64,000 nt of DNA from Stenotrophomonas sp046736075 (lineage in GTDB: Bacteria; Pseudomonadota; Gammaproteobacteria; Xanthomonadales; Xanthomonadaceae): positions 930,001-994,000 of the forward strand of contig NZ_CP177163.1 of NCBI RefSeq assembly GCF_046736075.1, in the 5' to 3' direction. Position 1 is the first letter of the stretch. Each line of letters begins with the position of its first letter. The notes beneath the pieces were generated by a model. The model saw nothing but the letters and a program-made list of their open reading frames with translations, was not told the DNA's origin and made no database searches. This document shows positions 1 through 9,491 of the stretch, piece after piece. The position numbers were made by a program, and so were the translations under genes.

Positions 1-747
1 CCCACGATGTGGCAGAGCGGGCTGACCGCGCTGCTGGTGGCGCTCTGCTGCCTCGGCCTCACCCTGCCGCGGGCGTGGCTGAGCGCGACGCTGGCGCTGC
101 CGGTGTCGCTGCTGCTGAGCCTGGTCCTGCTGCGTGGCGGCAACCTGTGGTTCGCCCCGGCGGCCAGCCTGGTCGGCATGCTGCTGGTGATCGCGGCCTG
201 GGCGGTGTGGCGGGTCAGTGCGTGGCGGCGGCAGGCCAACAGCGATGCGCTGACCGGGCTGGGCAACCGCCTGCGCTTCGAACAGTCGCTTCAGCAGGAG
301 CACGACGCGGGCCGCCGGACCTCCCGGCCGCTCAGCCTGGTGCTGATCGATGTCGATCATTTCAAGCGTCACAACGATCTTTACGGCCACCAGGCCGGCG
401 ACGATGTGCTGCGCCGTATCGCGCGCGAAATCGGCGCGCACGCCCGCCGCCCGCGCGACATGGCGGCACGCTTCGGCGGCGACGAATTCGCCCTGATCCT
501 GCCCGACACCGCCGTGGACGGCGCGGTGCAGGTGGTGCAGGACCTGATCGCAGGCGTGCAGCAGCTGGAGATTCCCGCCGCCCGTGGCGAGATCACCCGG
601 ATCACCCTGACCGTGGGCGTGTACACCCGCATTCCGGCCGCACACAGCGAACCACGGCACTTCTTCGAGGGCGCCGACGTGGCGCTGTACCGGGCCAAAG
701 CCGCAGGCCGCAATGGCTATGCGGTGGATGACGGCGGCGCGGGCTGA
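1..747 (+). CDS. GGDEF-domain diguanylate cyclase, C-terminal part (5' end outside window)
   Basis: The reading frame is open from base 1, so the protein probably begins upstream; an internal ATG at 7 is the first visible start. The visible part has three or so hydrophobic segments followed by a full GGDEF domain, which makes cyclic di-GMP from two GTP at the inner membrane. The active-site motif GGDEF is intact (RFGGDEFAL), and an allosteric product-binding I-site RPRD lies exactly five residues before it, so the enzyme is predicted active and feedback-inhibited. The segment SDALTGLGNRLRF marks the domain start. What signal the membrane part senses cannot be seen here. Confidence 0.9.
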   Translation, partial: PTMWQSGLTALLVALCCLGLTLPRAWLSATLALPVSLLLSLVLLRGGNLWFAPAASLVGMLLVIAAWAVWRVSAWRRQANSDALTGLGNRLRFEQSLQQEHDAGRRTSRPLSLVLIDVDHFKRHNDLYGHQAGDDVLRRIAREIGAHARRPRDMAARFGGDEFALILPDTAVDGAVQVVQDLIAGVQQLEIPAARGEITRITLTVGVYTRIPAAHSEPRHFFEGADVALYRAKAAGRNGYAVDDGGAG

Positions 748-829
748 CCCCCGGGGCGGACACCGGCATTCACCATACGCAGGCGAATGTTAGACTCCAG
801 CCACCCTCCCCTGCGCGACCGGACCCCCG

Positions 830-1303
830 ATGAAGGCCAGCCTGTTCCGCCACGGCATCAACCTGTGGCCCCCGTTCCTGTTCACCGGCATCCATGTGAC
901 CGAGGTGGCCGCCGATTACCGCCACGTGCGGGTCGAACTGCGCATGCGCCCGTGGAACCGCAACTACGTTGGCACCCATTTCGGCGGCAGCCTGTTCGCG
1001 ATGACCGATCCGTTCTGGATGCTGACGGTGATGCAGAACCTTGGCCGCGACTACTACGTGTGGGACCGCGCGGGCGAGATCGAATTCCTCAAGCCGGGGC
1101 GCGGCACCGTCACGGCCGAATTCCGCCTCGACGACGCGCTGCTGGACCAGCTGCGCGCCGCCACCGCGGGCGGCGAGAAGTACCTGCACTGGTTCAGCAA
1201 CGACATCGTCGATGCGCAGGGCGAGGTGGTCGCGCGGGTGCGCAAGCAGGTCTACCTGCGGCTCAAGCCCGACGCGCGGGGGGCCGGCAAGGCCGCCCGC
1301 TGA
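830..1303 (+). CDS. DUF4442 hotdog-fold thioesterase-like protein
   Basis: A 157-residue protein matching the DUF4442 family, a hotdog-fold relative of acyl-CoA thioesterases. The family hallmark is visible as the run NYVGTHFGGSLFAMTDPFWM, which in hotdog enzymes lines the acyl pocket. No signal peptide or membrane segment is seen, so it is probably cytoplasmic. No substrate is established for this family, and the neighbours (GGDEF protein upstream, an unknown protein convergent downstream) do not suggest one. No strong Shine-Dalgarno precedes the ATG. Confidence 0.85.
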   Translation: MKASLFRHGINLWPPFLFTGIHVTEVAADYRHVRVELRMRPWNRNYVGTHFGGSLFAMTDPFWMLTVMQNLGRDYYVWDRAGEIEFLKPGRGTVTAEFRLDDALLDQLRAATAGGEKYLHWFSNDIVDAQGEVVARVRKQVYLRLKPDARGAGKAAR

Positions 1304-1324
1304 GCGATCGCCGCAGCGCGCCCC

Positions 1325-2626
1325 TCAGGGCGCCGTGGCCGGCATCGGCACCTGCAGCATCGCCGTGATCCCTTCGTCCGGGCGGGCTGCGGCACGCCGC
1401 GGGATCTGCAGCCACTGTCCATCGGCGCTGAGCACCGGTGTGCGGGTGGGCGACCGCATCGATGCGGGCAGGCGCTGCAGCGCCTGCGCCGGTGCATCCG
1501 GCTGCTGGCGCAGCCAGCGCTGGGCGGCCACCAGGCGCAGCAGCGCCGCGCTGTCCTGGGCACGGTCGGCATAGGGCCGCATCGTCATCGCGCCGATCGC
1601 CGCCAGGCGGCAGCCGAGCGCATTGGCCACGCAGTCGAACCCCGACGCCGGCAGAACCGGCTCGCGCAGCGGCCGGTCGTCGGCCAGCGCCTGCATCGCC
1701 GCCGCGTCGCAGGCCCACGCATAGTGCGGCGCGAAGCGTGCCTCGGTCCGTGCCAGGTTGAACACCAGCGGCTGCAGCACACTGCCCTGCGCGGACGTGC
1801 GCAGCGCCGCCTGCCCCATCGCGAACTCGCCGCGCATGGCCGTGCACAGGCTCTGCTCGGGCACGGTCATCGGCTGCAGCGCCGCCGCACAGACCGGCGG
1901 CAGGGCGGTATCGGCGGGCAACCCGGCCAGCAGGTCGGCGAGCAGGTGCGCCTGCCCCTCCAGCAGTGCCGCGCCCATCATGCTGAACAACAGGTTGTCG
2001 CCGCGCCCGACCAGCCGGCGCCCGGTCAGGATGTCCGCACACGTCCCCTCCAGCGCGCGCGGGGTATCGCCCTGCACATGTGCCAGTGCGTTGCCCGACA
2101 GCGTGTCGAGCAGCGGCCGCATCGCCGGCAGCGGCGTCATCAGATCGGTGTCGTAGGCACGGAACGGCAGGCGGTAATGGTCGAACCGGGAGAGCTCCGC
2201 GACCCGTGCGTGCAACGCCTCGTGACCGACGTGGGCGGCGGCGAAAGCGGCCGGATCGGCGCGTACGGCCGCCAGGCAGCCGATGCCGCGCGCACCGCAG
2301 CCGAACGCGGCGGTGATGGCTGGCTGCGGGAAGCGCTCCTCGGCCACCGATGCCTGCGGTCGCCTGCCGGCCACGCCCTGCTGCCAGCGCTGCAGATCCT
2401 CGGCCAGCACCTGCTCGCGCCCAGCCGCGTCCATCCCGTCGAACCCCAGGGTCCACAACGCGGCCGCGCCGCTGCGGCCCTCCACCGGGGGCGTCGCACG
2501 CAGCAGCTGCAGGGCGTCCTGGTGCGCCTGCGGCACCGGCCACAGCCGCGCGGCCAGCCACGTGCCTGCAGCCAGCAGCACCAGCACCCCGATCCCTATT
2601 GCCGCCACACGCATCGGTTTGGTCAC
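1325..2626 (-). CDS. Membrane-anchored protein of unknown function
   Basis: About 433 residues. I chose the GTG start at 2626 because GGGAG lies about six bases upstream; the frame extends further but without a ribosome site. The N-terminus has one hydrophobic segment (around residues 7-25), followed by a periplasmic-looking Ala/Leu-rich helical body with several Cys residues (for example FGCGARGIGC and FDCVANALGC) that could form disulfides. I do not recognise a domain. The helical, repeat-poor body resembles uncharacterised Xanthomonad envelope proteins. It is convergent with the DUF4442 gene and divergent from the DUF502 gene. Confidence 0.8.
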   Translation of the reverse strand: MTKPMRVAAIGIGVLVLLAAGTWLAARLWPVPQAHQDALQLLRATPPVEGRSGAAALWTLGFDGMDAAGREQVLAEDLQRWQQGVAGRRPQASVAEERFPQPAITAAFGCGARGIGCLAAVRADPAAFAAAHVGHEALHARVAELSRFDHYRLPFRAYDTDLMTPLPAMRPLLDTLSGNALAHVQGDTPRALEGTCADILTGRRLVGRGDNLLFSMMGAALLEGQAHLLADLLAGLPADTALPPVCAAALQPMTVPEQSLCTAMRGEFAMGQAALRTSAQGSVLQPLVFNLARTEARFAPHYAWACDAAAMQALADDRPLREPVLPASGFDCVANALGCRLAAIGAMTMRPYADRAQDSAALLRLVAAQRWLRQQPDAPAQALQRLPASMRSPTRTPVLSADGQWLQIPRRAAARPDEGITAMLQVPMPATAP

Positions 2627-2688
2627 AGCTGCTCCCTGTTGGCGACGATTGCCCGAATCGACCAGCGTAAACGGAGCCACGCCGCCGC

Positions 2689-2694
2689 TACAAT
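2689..2694 (+). promoter_or_regulatory. Candidate -10 element giving a leaderless DUF502 transcript
   Basis: TACAAT ends six bases before the ATG at 2701, and there is no Shine-Dalgarno in the gap. A start site at the usual distance would fall on the ATG itself. The -35 region is not recognisable, so this is a candidate only. Confidence 0.4.
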
Positions 2695-2700
2695 GCGCGG

Positions 2701-3378
2701 ATGTCGCCCGAAGCCCCCCAACTCGTTCCGCGCCCCTCCCTGCAGCGGTTGTTCCTGACCGGCCTGCTGACCCTGCTGCCGATCTGGCTGACCTGGGTGG
2801 TGGTCAAATTCGTCTTCGTTCTCCTGTCGGGCATCAGCAGCCCGGTGGTGGTGCCCCTGTCGGCACAGATCGCCGCGTCCTTCCCGCACTACCTGGGCTG
2901 GATCAAGGTCGAGTGGATGCAGAACCTGATCGGGCTCGGCGCCACGCTGCTGGTGATCCTCAGCGTCGGCGTGCTCAGCCGCCGTGTGATCGGCCAGCGC
3001 CTGCTGCGCTGGTTCGGCGCGGTGATCCGCCGCATTCCGCTGGCCAGCATCATCTACGACAGCGCCAAGAAACTGCTGGACATGCTGCAGACCGAGCCGG
3101 GCAGCACCCAGCGCGTGGTGCTGATCGATTTCCCGCACCGTGACATGAAGTCGGTCGGGCTGGTGACGCGGGTGATCCGCGAACAGGGCACCGACCGCGA
3201 ACTGGCCGCCGTGTACGTGCCAACCACGCCCAACCCGACCTCCGGCTACCTGGAAATCGTGCCGGTGGAACTGCTCACGCCCACCGACTGGACCGTGGAT
3301 CAGGCCATGAGCTTCATCATCTCCGGCGGCGCGGTCGCCCCGGAATCGGTGCCGTTCACCCGCGCCGGCGACCGCTGA
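2701..3378 (+). CDS. DUF502 family membrane protein
   Basis: A 225-residue protein of the DUF502 family. Two N-terminal transmembrane segments are visible (around residues 16-42 and 78-100), followed by a soluble C-terminal domain. The family-typical motifs PLASIIYDSAKKL and FPHRDMKSVGLVT, and the near-C-terminal run VPTTPNPTSGYLEIVP, are all present. The biochemical role of the family is not established. One base separates its stop from the next ATG, so it is almost certainly cotranscribed with the downstream queuosine-precursor transporter gene. Confidence 0.9.
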   Translation: MSPEAPQLVPRPSLQRLFLTGLLTLLPIWLTWVVVKFVFVLLSGISSPVVVPLSAQIAASFPHYLGWIKVEWMQNLIGLGATLLVILSVGVLSRRVIGQRLLRWFGAVIRRIPLASIIYDSAKKLLDMLQTEPGSTQRVVLIDFPHRDMKSVGLVTRVIREQGTDRELAAVYVPTTPNPTSGYLEIVPVELLTPTDWTVDQAMSFIISGGAVAPESVPFTRAGDR

Positions 3379-3379
3379 A

Positions 3380-4153
3380 ATGAGCGCGCGGCCGCTGCAG
3401 GATCGCGCGGTCCTGCTGTTCATCGCGCTGGCCGCGTTTTTCTGCGCCAACGCGGTACTGGCCGAACTGATCGGCGTAAAGATCTTCGCGCTGGAAGACA
3501 CGCTCGGCGTGTCACCGTTCAACTGGAACCTGTTCGGCCAGACCGGCTCGCTCAGCTTCACTGCCGGCACGCTGCTGTGGCCGGTGGTGTTCATCATGAC
3601 CGACACCATCAACGAGTTCTTCGGCCGTCGCGGCGTGAAGTTCATCTCGTGGCTGGCGGTGGTGCTGATCAGCTACGGTTTCCTGTTCGCCTTCGCGGCG
3701 ATCTCGCTGGTACCTGCCGACTGGTGGGTGACCTCGATGCGCGCGCACGGCGTGCCCGATTACCAGGCCGCGTTCGCGGCAGTGTTCGGACAGGGCATGT
3801 GGACCATCGCCGGCTCGCTGGTGGCGTTCCTGTTCGGGCAGCTGATCGACGTGGCCGTGTTCCACCGCATCCGCCGCGCCACCGGCGAGCGCCATGTATG
3901 GCTGCGCGCGACCGGCTCCACGGCGGTGTCGCAGCTGGTGGACAGCTTCGTGGTGATCTGGATCGCGTTCGTGCTGGGTCCGCAGCAGTGGCCCACCTCG
4001 CTGTTCCTGGCGGTCAGCAGCGTCAACTATGTCTACAAGATGGCGTTCGCGATCGCGCTGATTCCGCTGCTGTATCTGATGCGCCGCGCAATCACCCGCT
4101 ATCTGGGTGCAGAGCGCGCCGAGCAGTTGCGCGCCGACGCGGCGGCTGACTGA
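3380..4153 (+). CDS. Queuosine precursor transporter, YhhQ/VUT family
   Basis: A 257-residue polytopic inner-membrane protein with about six hydrophobic segments. It matches the YhhQ (VUT) family, in which E. coli YhhQ imports preQ0/preQ1 for queuosine modification of tRNA. Family features visible are the N-terminal FCANAVLAELIGVKIF, the polar membrane motif FIMTDTINEFFGRRG, and the later QLVDSFVVIW segment. It starts one base after the DUF502 stop, giving a two-gene operon. Substrate preQ0/preQ1 is inferred from the family; no queuosine biosynthesis gene lies nearby. Confidence 0.88.
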   Translation: MSARPLQDRAVLLFIALAAFFCANAVLAELIGVKIFALEDTLGVSPFNWNLFGQTGSLSFTAGTLLWPVVFIMTDTINEFFGRRGVKFISWLAVVLISYGFLFAFAAISLVPADWWVTSMRAHGVPDYQAAFAAVFGQGMWTIAGSLVAFLFGQLIDVAVFHRIRRATGERHVWLRATGSTAVSQLVDSFVVIWIAFVLGPQQWPTSLFLAVSSVNYVYKMAFAIALIPLLYLMRRAITRYLGAERAEQLRADAAAD

Positions 4154-4248
4154 GCGCCATACGGCACGAACCTGACCAGGCACCTGCGCTGGCCGTATCC
4201 GGCCGAATCGGGCAAGCTCCCGTGTCTGTGCGTTCACGGAAGTAGCCG

Positions 4249-6183
4249 ATGCCCCACCCCGCCCGCGCCCTGGCGCTTGCCATTGCCGCCCTGCTGGTGT
4301 TCAGCGCCGCCGCGCCGGCCGAAGCCGCCAAGAAGAAGACCAGCCGGCCCGCGGCAGCGCAGACCCGCGCCGCCGCCAAGCCCAAGGCCAAGCCGCGTGC
4401 CCGGCCCGCCGCCGCCCCGACCCGCCAGCCCCTGGTGCGCCAGCAGACCAAGGCCGCGCAGCTCAACCGCATCTACGACGAGTACTGGGATGCCGCGATG
4501 CGGCTCAACCCGCTGCAGGCCACCTTCCAGGGCGATGCACGCCACAACGACCAGCTGCCCAACATCCTGTCGGCCGCCTACCGCCAGCAATCGCACGATT
4601 TCAGCGTGGAATGGCTGGGCAAGGTCGAGAAGATCGGCCCGGACGGGCTGACCGGCCAGGATCTGCTGAGCTACGAAATCTTCGTGCGCGACGCGCGCAT
4701 GTCGCTCGCCGCCGAGCAGTATCCCGGCTGGATGCTGCCGGTGAGCCAGTACTACAACCTGGGCAGCATCATGGCCATCCTTGGCTCGGGCTCGGGCGCG
4801 CAGCCGTTCAACACCGTGCAGGATTACGACACGTGGTCGCGTCGCTCGCTGGGGATCGCACCGCTGTTCGACCAGGCCATCGCCAACATGCGCCAGGGCA
4901 TGGCGGCCGGCGTGGTGCAGCCGCGCGACCTGATGGAAAAGGTGCTGCCGCAGCTCGATGCGGTGATCAAACCCACCGCCGAAGAAAGCATTTTCTGGGC
5001 ACCGGTGCGCAACCTGCCCGATGACCTCCCCGAGGCGGACAAGGCGCGCATCGCCGCCGAGTACAAGCGCATGATCGAGTACCGCATCATGCCGGCCTAC
5101 CGCGCGCTGCGCGGCTTCATCGCCACCGAATACCTGCCGGCCAGCCGTGCCAGCGACGGTCTGTCGGCGCTGCCCAACGGCCAGGCCTGGTATGCGCAGA
5201 ACATCGTGCAGAGCACCGCCTCCACGCTGACGCCGGTGCAGATCCACGCCCTTGCCGAGCAGCGTGTCTCCGCGCTGCAGGCGCAGATCGCCACGATCAT
5301 GAAGGACAACCGCATCCGCGGTTCGCAGCAGAAGATGCTGCGCAACATGCGCAGCGACCGCGATTTCCAGTACGCCAACGCCGATGCGCTGCTCACCCGC
5401 TACAAGCAGCTGCAGGGCCAGGTCAACGCGCGCCTGCCCGGCCTGCTCGGCACGCTGCCGAAGGCACCGATGGAGATCCGCGCGGTGGAAGCCGAGCGCG
5501 CCGCCACCGCCGCTGCGGTCAGTTACCAGCCGCCGCTGCCCGACGGCATGCGTCCGGGCATCCTCTACGTCAACACCGGCGATCTGCCCAGCCGCCGCCG
5601 CTGGGCCGCCCCGATGCAGTACCTGCACGAAGGCATTCCGGGCCACCACGTGCAGTTGGGCCTGCAGCAGGAGCTGGACAAACTGCCGCGCTTCCGCCGC
5701 CTCGGCGGCGACATCGCCTTCGTCGAAGGCTGGGGCCTGTATGCCGAATCGCTGGGTGAGGAACTGGGCGTCTACCAGGACCCGTACGAGCGCATCGGCT
5801 ACCTGCAGGGCGCGCTGACCCGCGCCGCGCGCATGGCCGCCGACACCGGCGTGCATGCCCAGGGCTGGAGCAAGCGACAGGCCGTTGACTACCTGGTCAA
5901 GACCGCCGACCTGCCGGTCGAAGACGCCACGGCGGAAGTCGAGCGGTTCATGGCCCTGCCCGGCCAGACCCTGGCCAACGGCCTGGGCGAGCTGAAGATG
6001 ATGGAGCTGCGCGACAAGGCCAAGACCGCACTGGGTTCGCGCTTCGACCTGCGCCGCTTCCACGAGGAAGTCCTGCGCGACGGCTCCATGCCGCTGGACA
6101 TCCTCGACGCCAAGATCGCCCGCTGGATCGCCAGCGAAGAGGCCGGCGGCAGCGGCAGCGCCAGCCCCGCGTCCACGCCCTGA
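4249..6183 (+). CDS. DUF885 family secreted metallopeptidase-like protein
   Basis: A 644-residue protein with a cleavable signal peptide (hydrophobic residues 5-25, AEAA before cleavage), then a Lys/Pro/Ala-rich linker (residues 25-65) and a large DUF885 domain. The family's zinc-type motif is intact as HEGIPGHHVQ near residue 458, and the downstream FVEGWGLYAESLGEE supplies the conserved Glu. DUF885 proteins resemble M3/M32-type carboxypeptidases, so a periplasmic or secreted peptidase role is inferred rather than shown. It stands alone on the plus strand; the VOC gene follows 17 bases later and could be cotranscribed. Confidence 0.88.
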   Translation: MPHPARALALAIAALLVFSAAAPAEAAKKKTSRPAAAQTRAAAKPKAKPRARPAAAPTRQPLVRQQTKAAQLNRIYDEYWDAAMRLNPLQATFQGDARHNDQLPNILSAAYRQQSHDFSVEWLGKVEKIGPDGLTGQDLLSYEIFVRDARMSLAAEQYPGWMLPVSQYYNLGSIMAILGSGSGAQPFNTVQDYDTWSRRSLGIAPLFDQAIANMRQGMAAGVVQPRDLMEKVLPQLDAVIKPTAEESIFWAPVRNLPDDLPEADKARIAAEYKRMIEYRIMPAYRALRGFIATEYLPASRASDGLSALPNGQAWYAQNIVQSTASTLTPVQIHALAEQRVSALQAQIATIMKDNRIRGSQQKMLRNMRSDRDFQYANADALLTRYKQLQGQVNARLPGLLGTLPKAPMEIRAVEAERAATAAAVSYQPPLPDGMRPGILYVNTGDLPSRRRWAAPMQYLHEGIPGHHVQLGLQQELDKLPRFRRLGGDIAFVEGWGLYAESLGEELGVYQDPYERIGYLQGALTRAARMAADTGVHAQGWSKRQAVDYLVKTADLPVEDATAEVERFMALPGQTLANGLGELKMMELRDKAKTALGSRFDLRRFHEEVLRDGSMPLDILDAKIARWIASEEAGGSGSASPASTP

Positions 6184-6200
6184 TCGGAACGACGCCGGCC

Positions 6201-6632
6201 ATGCCCCCTGCACTGCCCCCGCCCGACGACAGCGGCCTGCTTGGCGTCCACCACGTGGCGCTGATCGGATCGGACTACGCCCGCTCCCGCGCCTTCTACA
6301 CCGAGGTGCTGGGTCTGCGCGTGCTGGCCGAACACCATCGGGCCGCGCGCGACTCCTGGAAGCTCGACCTCGCCCTGCCCGACGGCAGCCAGCTGGAACT
6401 GTTCTCGTTCCCCGGCGCACCGCCACGGCCCAGCCGGCCCGAGGCACAGGGCCTGCGCCACCTCGCCTTCCGGGTGGCGGCACTGGAACCGGTGATCGCC
6501 CGCCTGGCCGCCGCCGGGGTTGCCTGCGAGCCGATCCGCACCGACGAATACACCGGTCGCCGCTTCACCTTCTTCGCCGATCCCGACGACCTGCCGCTGG
6601 AGCTGTACGAGATCCCGGCCGGCCCCGGCTGA
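6201..6632 (+). CDS. VOC family protein, YaeR/GloA2-like
   Basis: A 143-residue single vicinal-oxygen-chelate protein resembling the E. coli YaeR (SMU1112c-type) subfamily. The four expected metal ligands are present in order: His in GVHHVAL, Glu in SQLELF, His in LRHLAF and Glu in LPLELYE. That predicts a functional divalent-metal site in a homodimer with glyoxalase-like fold. The substrate of this subfamily is not settled, so I avoid calling it lactoylglutathione lyase. It follows the DUF885 gene closely and precedes the DUF2147 gene. Confidence 0.88.
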   Translation: MPPALPPPDDSGLLGVHHVALIGSDYARSRAFYTEVLGLRVLAEHHRAARDSWKLDLALPDGSQLELFSFPGAPPRPSRPEAQGLRHLAFRVAALEPVIARLAAAGVACEPIRTDEYTGRRFTFFADPDDLPLELYEIPAGPG

Positions 6633-6731
6633 CGCCCGCCCCCGGCACGTTCCGTACCGGAGCGAATGGGTATACAGTCGGCCCTGTACCGGCCCTGCGC
6701 CGGCATTCACGGACATCCCTGGGAGGGGAAC

Positions 6732-7175
6732 ATGCGCAAGACCTTCAAGACGCTGCTGCTGGCACTGCCGCTGGTCATGGCCGCCCTGTCGGCCAACGCC
6801 GCCGACAGCGCCGTCGGCCGCTGGAAGACCATCGACGACAAGACCGGCAAGGTGAAGTCCATCGTCGAGATCACCCAGGCCACCAACGGCACCCTGACCG
6901 GCAAAGTGGTCGAGATCCTGCATTCGGACAAGGGCCCCAATCCGGTCTGCGACGGCTGCGAAGGCGCCAACAAGAACAAGCCGGTCAAGGGCATGACCAT
7001 CCTGTGGAACCTCAAGGCCGACGGCGCCAGCGCCTGGTCCGGCGGCACCATCCTGGACCCGGCCAACGGCAAGACCTACAAGTCCAAGATGAAGCTGCAG
7101 ACCGGCGGCGCCAAGCTCGACGTCTCCGGCTGCGTCGCCTTCATCTGCCGCGCCCAGACCTGGGTACGCGAGTAA
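6732..7175 (+). CDS. DUF2147 family secreted protein
   Basis: A 147-residue protein with a clear signal peptide (MRKTF then a hydrophobic run ending SANAAD). The ATG at 6732 is preferred over an in-frame start at 6666 because GGGAGGGGAA sits directly in front and the signal peptide begins there. The mature part matches DUF2147: VGRWKTIDDKTGK at the start, VCDGCEG in the middle and CVAFICRAQTW at the end, four Cys that may pair in the periplasm. DUF2147 proteins form small lipocalin-like barrels of unknown ligand. A strong intrinsic terminator follows at 7205-7237. Confidence 0.88.
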   Translation: MRKTFKTLLLALPLVMAALSANAADSAVGRWKTIDDKTGKVKSIVEITQATNGTLTGKVVEILHSDKGPNPVCDGCEGANKNKPVKGMTILWNLKADGASAWSGGTILDPANGKTYKSKMKLQTGGAKLDVSGCVAFICRAQTWVRE

Positions 7176-7204
7176 GCGGCAGGCGTTGTTGAGCGTATGA
7201 AGAC

Positions 7205-7237
7205 GAAGGCCGAGGCGGCTACCCCGCTTCGGCCTTC
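7205..7237 (+). terminator. Intrinsic terminator after the DUF2147 gene
   Basis: Inverted repeat with 14-base arms (GAAGGCCGAGGCGG / CCGCTTCGGCCTTC, one G-T wobble) and a five-base loop, 29 bases after the stop. The T-run is short (GCGTTTG). Confidence 0.75.
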
Positions 7238-7349
7238 TGCGTTTGCGGCGTCCCCAAACCGGTCCGGCGGCGTGGCAGCCTGCCCGTGCGGGGCGGCCCA
7301 CACCCCCTCCATGCGATAATCCCCGGTCCCCAAGGCAACAGCGCTTCCC

Positions 7350-9431
7350 ATGACCCGCACCGCTCTCGTCACCACCGCCCTGCCCTACGCCAACGGCCCG
7401 CTTCACCTGGGCCACCTGGTCGGCTACATCCAGGCTGACATCTGGGTGCGCGCGCGTCGAATGAGCGGCGGCAAGACCTGGTTCGTGTGCGCCGACGATA
7501 CCCACGGCACCCCGATCATGCTCGCCGCCGAAAAGGCCGGCGTGACCCCGGAAGCCTTCATCGCCAACATCCAGGCCAGCCACGAGCGCGACTTCGCCGC
7601 CTTCGGCGTTGCCTTCGATCATTACGACTCGACCAACTCGGCCACCAACAAGGCCCTGACCGAAGCCTTCTACCTCAAGCTCGAGGCGGAAGGGCACATC
7701 GCGCGCCGCTCCGTGGCCCAGTTCTACGACCCGGCCAAGGGCATGTTCCTGCCCGACCGCTACATCAAGGGCATCTGCCCCAACTGCGGCAGCGCCGACC
7801 AGTACGGCGACAACTGCGAAGTCTGCGGGGCCACCTACAGCCCCACCGACCTGAAGGAACCGAAGTCGGTCATCTCCGGTGCCACCCCGGAAATCCGCGA
7901 TTCGGAACACTTCTTCTTCGAAGTGGGCCGTTTCGAAGGCTTCCTGCGCGACTGGCTGGCGGGCGACGTCGCCCTGCCCGGCGTCAAGGCCAAGCTCGGC
8001 GAGTGGCTCAATGCCGACGGCGGCCTGCGCGCCTGGGACATCTCCCGCGACGCACCGTACTTCGGCTTCCAGATCCCCGGCCATCCCGGCAAGTACTTCT
8101 ACGTCTGGCTGGATGCCCCGATCGGCTACCTGTCCAGCTTCCAGGCGCTGTGCGCCAAGACCGGCGAAGACTTCGACGCGCACCTGCGCGCCGGCACCAC
8201 CACCGAACTGCACCACTTCATCGGCAAGGACATCGTCAACTTCCACGGCCTGTTCTGGCCGGCGGTGCTGCACGGTACCGGCCACCGCGCGCCCACCCGC
8301 CTGCACGTCAACGGCTACCTCACCGTGGATGGCGCCAAGATGTCCAAGTCGCGCGGGACCTTCGTGATGGCCCGTACCTACCTCGACGCCGGTCTTGAAC
8401 CCGAAGCGCTGCGCTACTACTTCGCCGCCAAATCCTCCGGCGGCGTCGACGATCTCGACCTGAACCTGGGCGACTTCATCGCCCGCGTCAACGCCGACCT
8501 GGTCGGCAAGTTCGTCAACCTCGCCAGCCGCTGCGCCGGCTTCATCAGCAAGCGCTTCGACGGCCGCTTGGCCGCCGCGCTGCCGGACCCCGCCCAGTAC
8601 GACCGCTTCGTCGCCGCCCTGGCGCCGATCCGCGAAGCCTACGAACGCAACGACCCGGCCGCCGCGCTGCGCCAGACGATGGCGCTGGCCGATGAAGCCA
8701 ACCGCTACATCGACGATGAGAAGCCGTGGGTCATCGCCAAGCAGGAGGGCGCCGATGCGCAGCTGCAGTCGGTATGCACGCAGGGCCTGAACCTGTTCCG
8801 CGTGCTGGTCACCGCGCTCAAGCCGGTGCTGCCGGCCACCGCGGCCCAGGCCGAAGCGTTCCTGGCCGCCCCCGTGCATGCCTGGACCGACGTCGCCTCG
8901 CCGCTCGTCGCCCACACCATCGCCGTGTACGCCCCCCTGTTCACCCGTATCGACCCGAAACTGATCGACGCCATGACCGACGCATCCAAGGACACCCTGC
9001 AGGCCGCCACCCCGGCCCCCGCCGCCCCGGCCAAGCCCGCCAAGCCTGCCGCACCGGCACCGGCACCGGCACCGGCCGCCGCTGGCGACGCCGCGCCGAG
9101 CTACATCGGCATCGACGATTTCGCCAAGCTCGACCTGCGCATTGGCAAGGTGCTGGCCTGCGCGTTCGTCGAGGGCTCGGACAAGCTGCTGCGCTTCGAG
9201 CTGGACGCCGGCGAGCTGGGCACGCGCCAGATCTTCTCCGGCATCCGCGCCAGCTACGGCGAACCGGACGCGCTGGTCGGCCGCAGCGTGGTGTTCATCG
9301 CCAACCTGGCCCCGCGCAAGATGCGTTTCGGCCTGAGCGAAGGCATGATCCTGTCGGCCGGTTTCGACGGCGGCGCCCTGGCGCTGCTGGACGCCGACAG
9401 TGGCGCGCAGCCGGGCATGCCGGTCCGCTGA
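7350..9431 (+). CDS. metG: Methionine--tRNA ligase
   Basis: A 693-residue class I aminoacyl-tRNA synthetase that charges tRNA-Met and initiator tRNA in the cytoplasm. The HIGH-type motif is seen as YANGPLHLGHL near the N-terminus, the zinc-knuckle cysteines as CPNCGSADQYGDNCEVC, and the KMSKS loop as GAKMSKSRG. The C-terminal EMAP/Trbp111-type tRNA-binding domain (IDDFAKLDLRIGKVL to the end) supports dimer formation. Between the anticodon-binding part and this domain is a Pro/Ala/Lys low-complexity linker (roughly residues 551-580). It is followed closely by a HAD phosphatase gene. Confidence 0.98.
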   Translation: MTRTALVTTALPYANGPLHLGHLVGYIQADIWVRARRMSGGKTWFVCADDTHGTPIMLAAEKAGVTPEAFIANIQASHERDFAAFGVAFDHYDSTNSATNKALTEAFYLKLEAEGHIARRSVAQFYDPAKGMFLPDRYIKGICPNCGSADQYGDNCEVCGATYSPTDLKEPKSVISGATPEIRDSEHFFFEVGRFEGFLRDWLAGDVALPGVKAKLGEWLNADGGLRAWDISRDAPYFGFQIPGHPGKYFYVWLDAPIGYLSSFQALCAKTGEDFDAHLRAGTTTELHHFIGKDIVNFHGLFWPAVLHGTGHRAPTRLHVNGYLTVDGAKMSKSRGTFVMARTYLDAGLEPEALRYYFAAKSSGGVDDLDLNLGDFIARVNADLVGKFVNLASRCAGFISKRFDGRLAAALPDPAQYDRFVAALAPIREAYERNDPAAALRQTMALADEANRYIDDEKPWVIAKQEGADAQLQSVCTQGLNLFRVLVTALKPVLPATAAQAEAFLAAPVHAWTDVASPLVAHTIAVYAPLFTRIDPKLIDAMTDASKDTLQAATPAPAAPAKPAKPAAPAPAPAPAAAGDAAPSYIGIDDFAKLDLRIGKVLACAFVEGSDKLLRFELDAGELGTRQIFSGIRASYGEPDALVGRSVVFIANLAPRKMRFGLSEGMILSAGFDGGALALLDADSGAQPGMPVR

Positions 9432-9491
9432 TCGCGTCCAGGTGCGGTCCCCGTGACCGCACCTGCCCCGAGCATCTCCGGAGAGGATCGG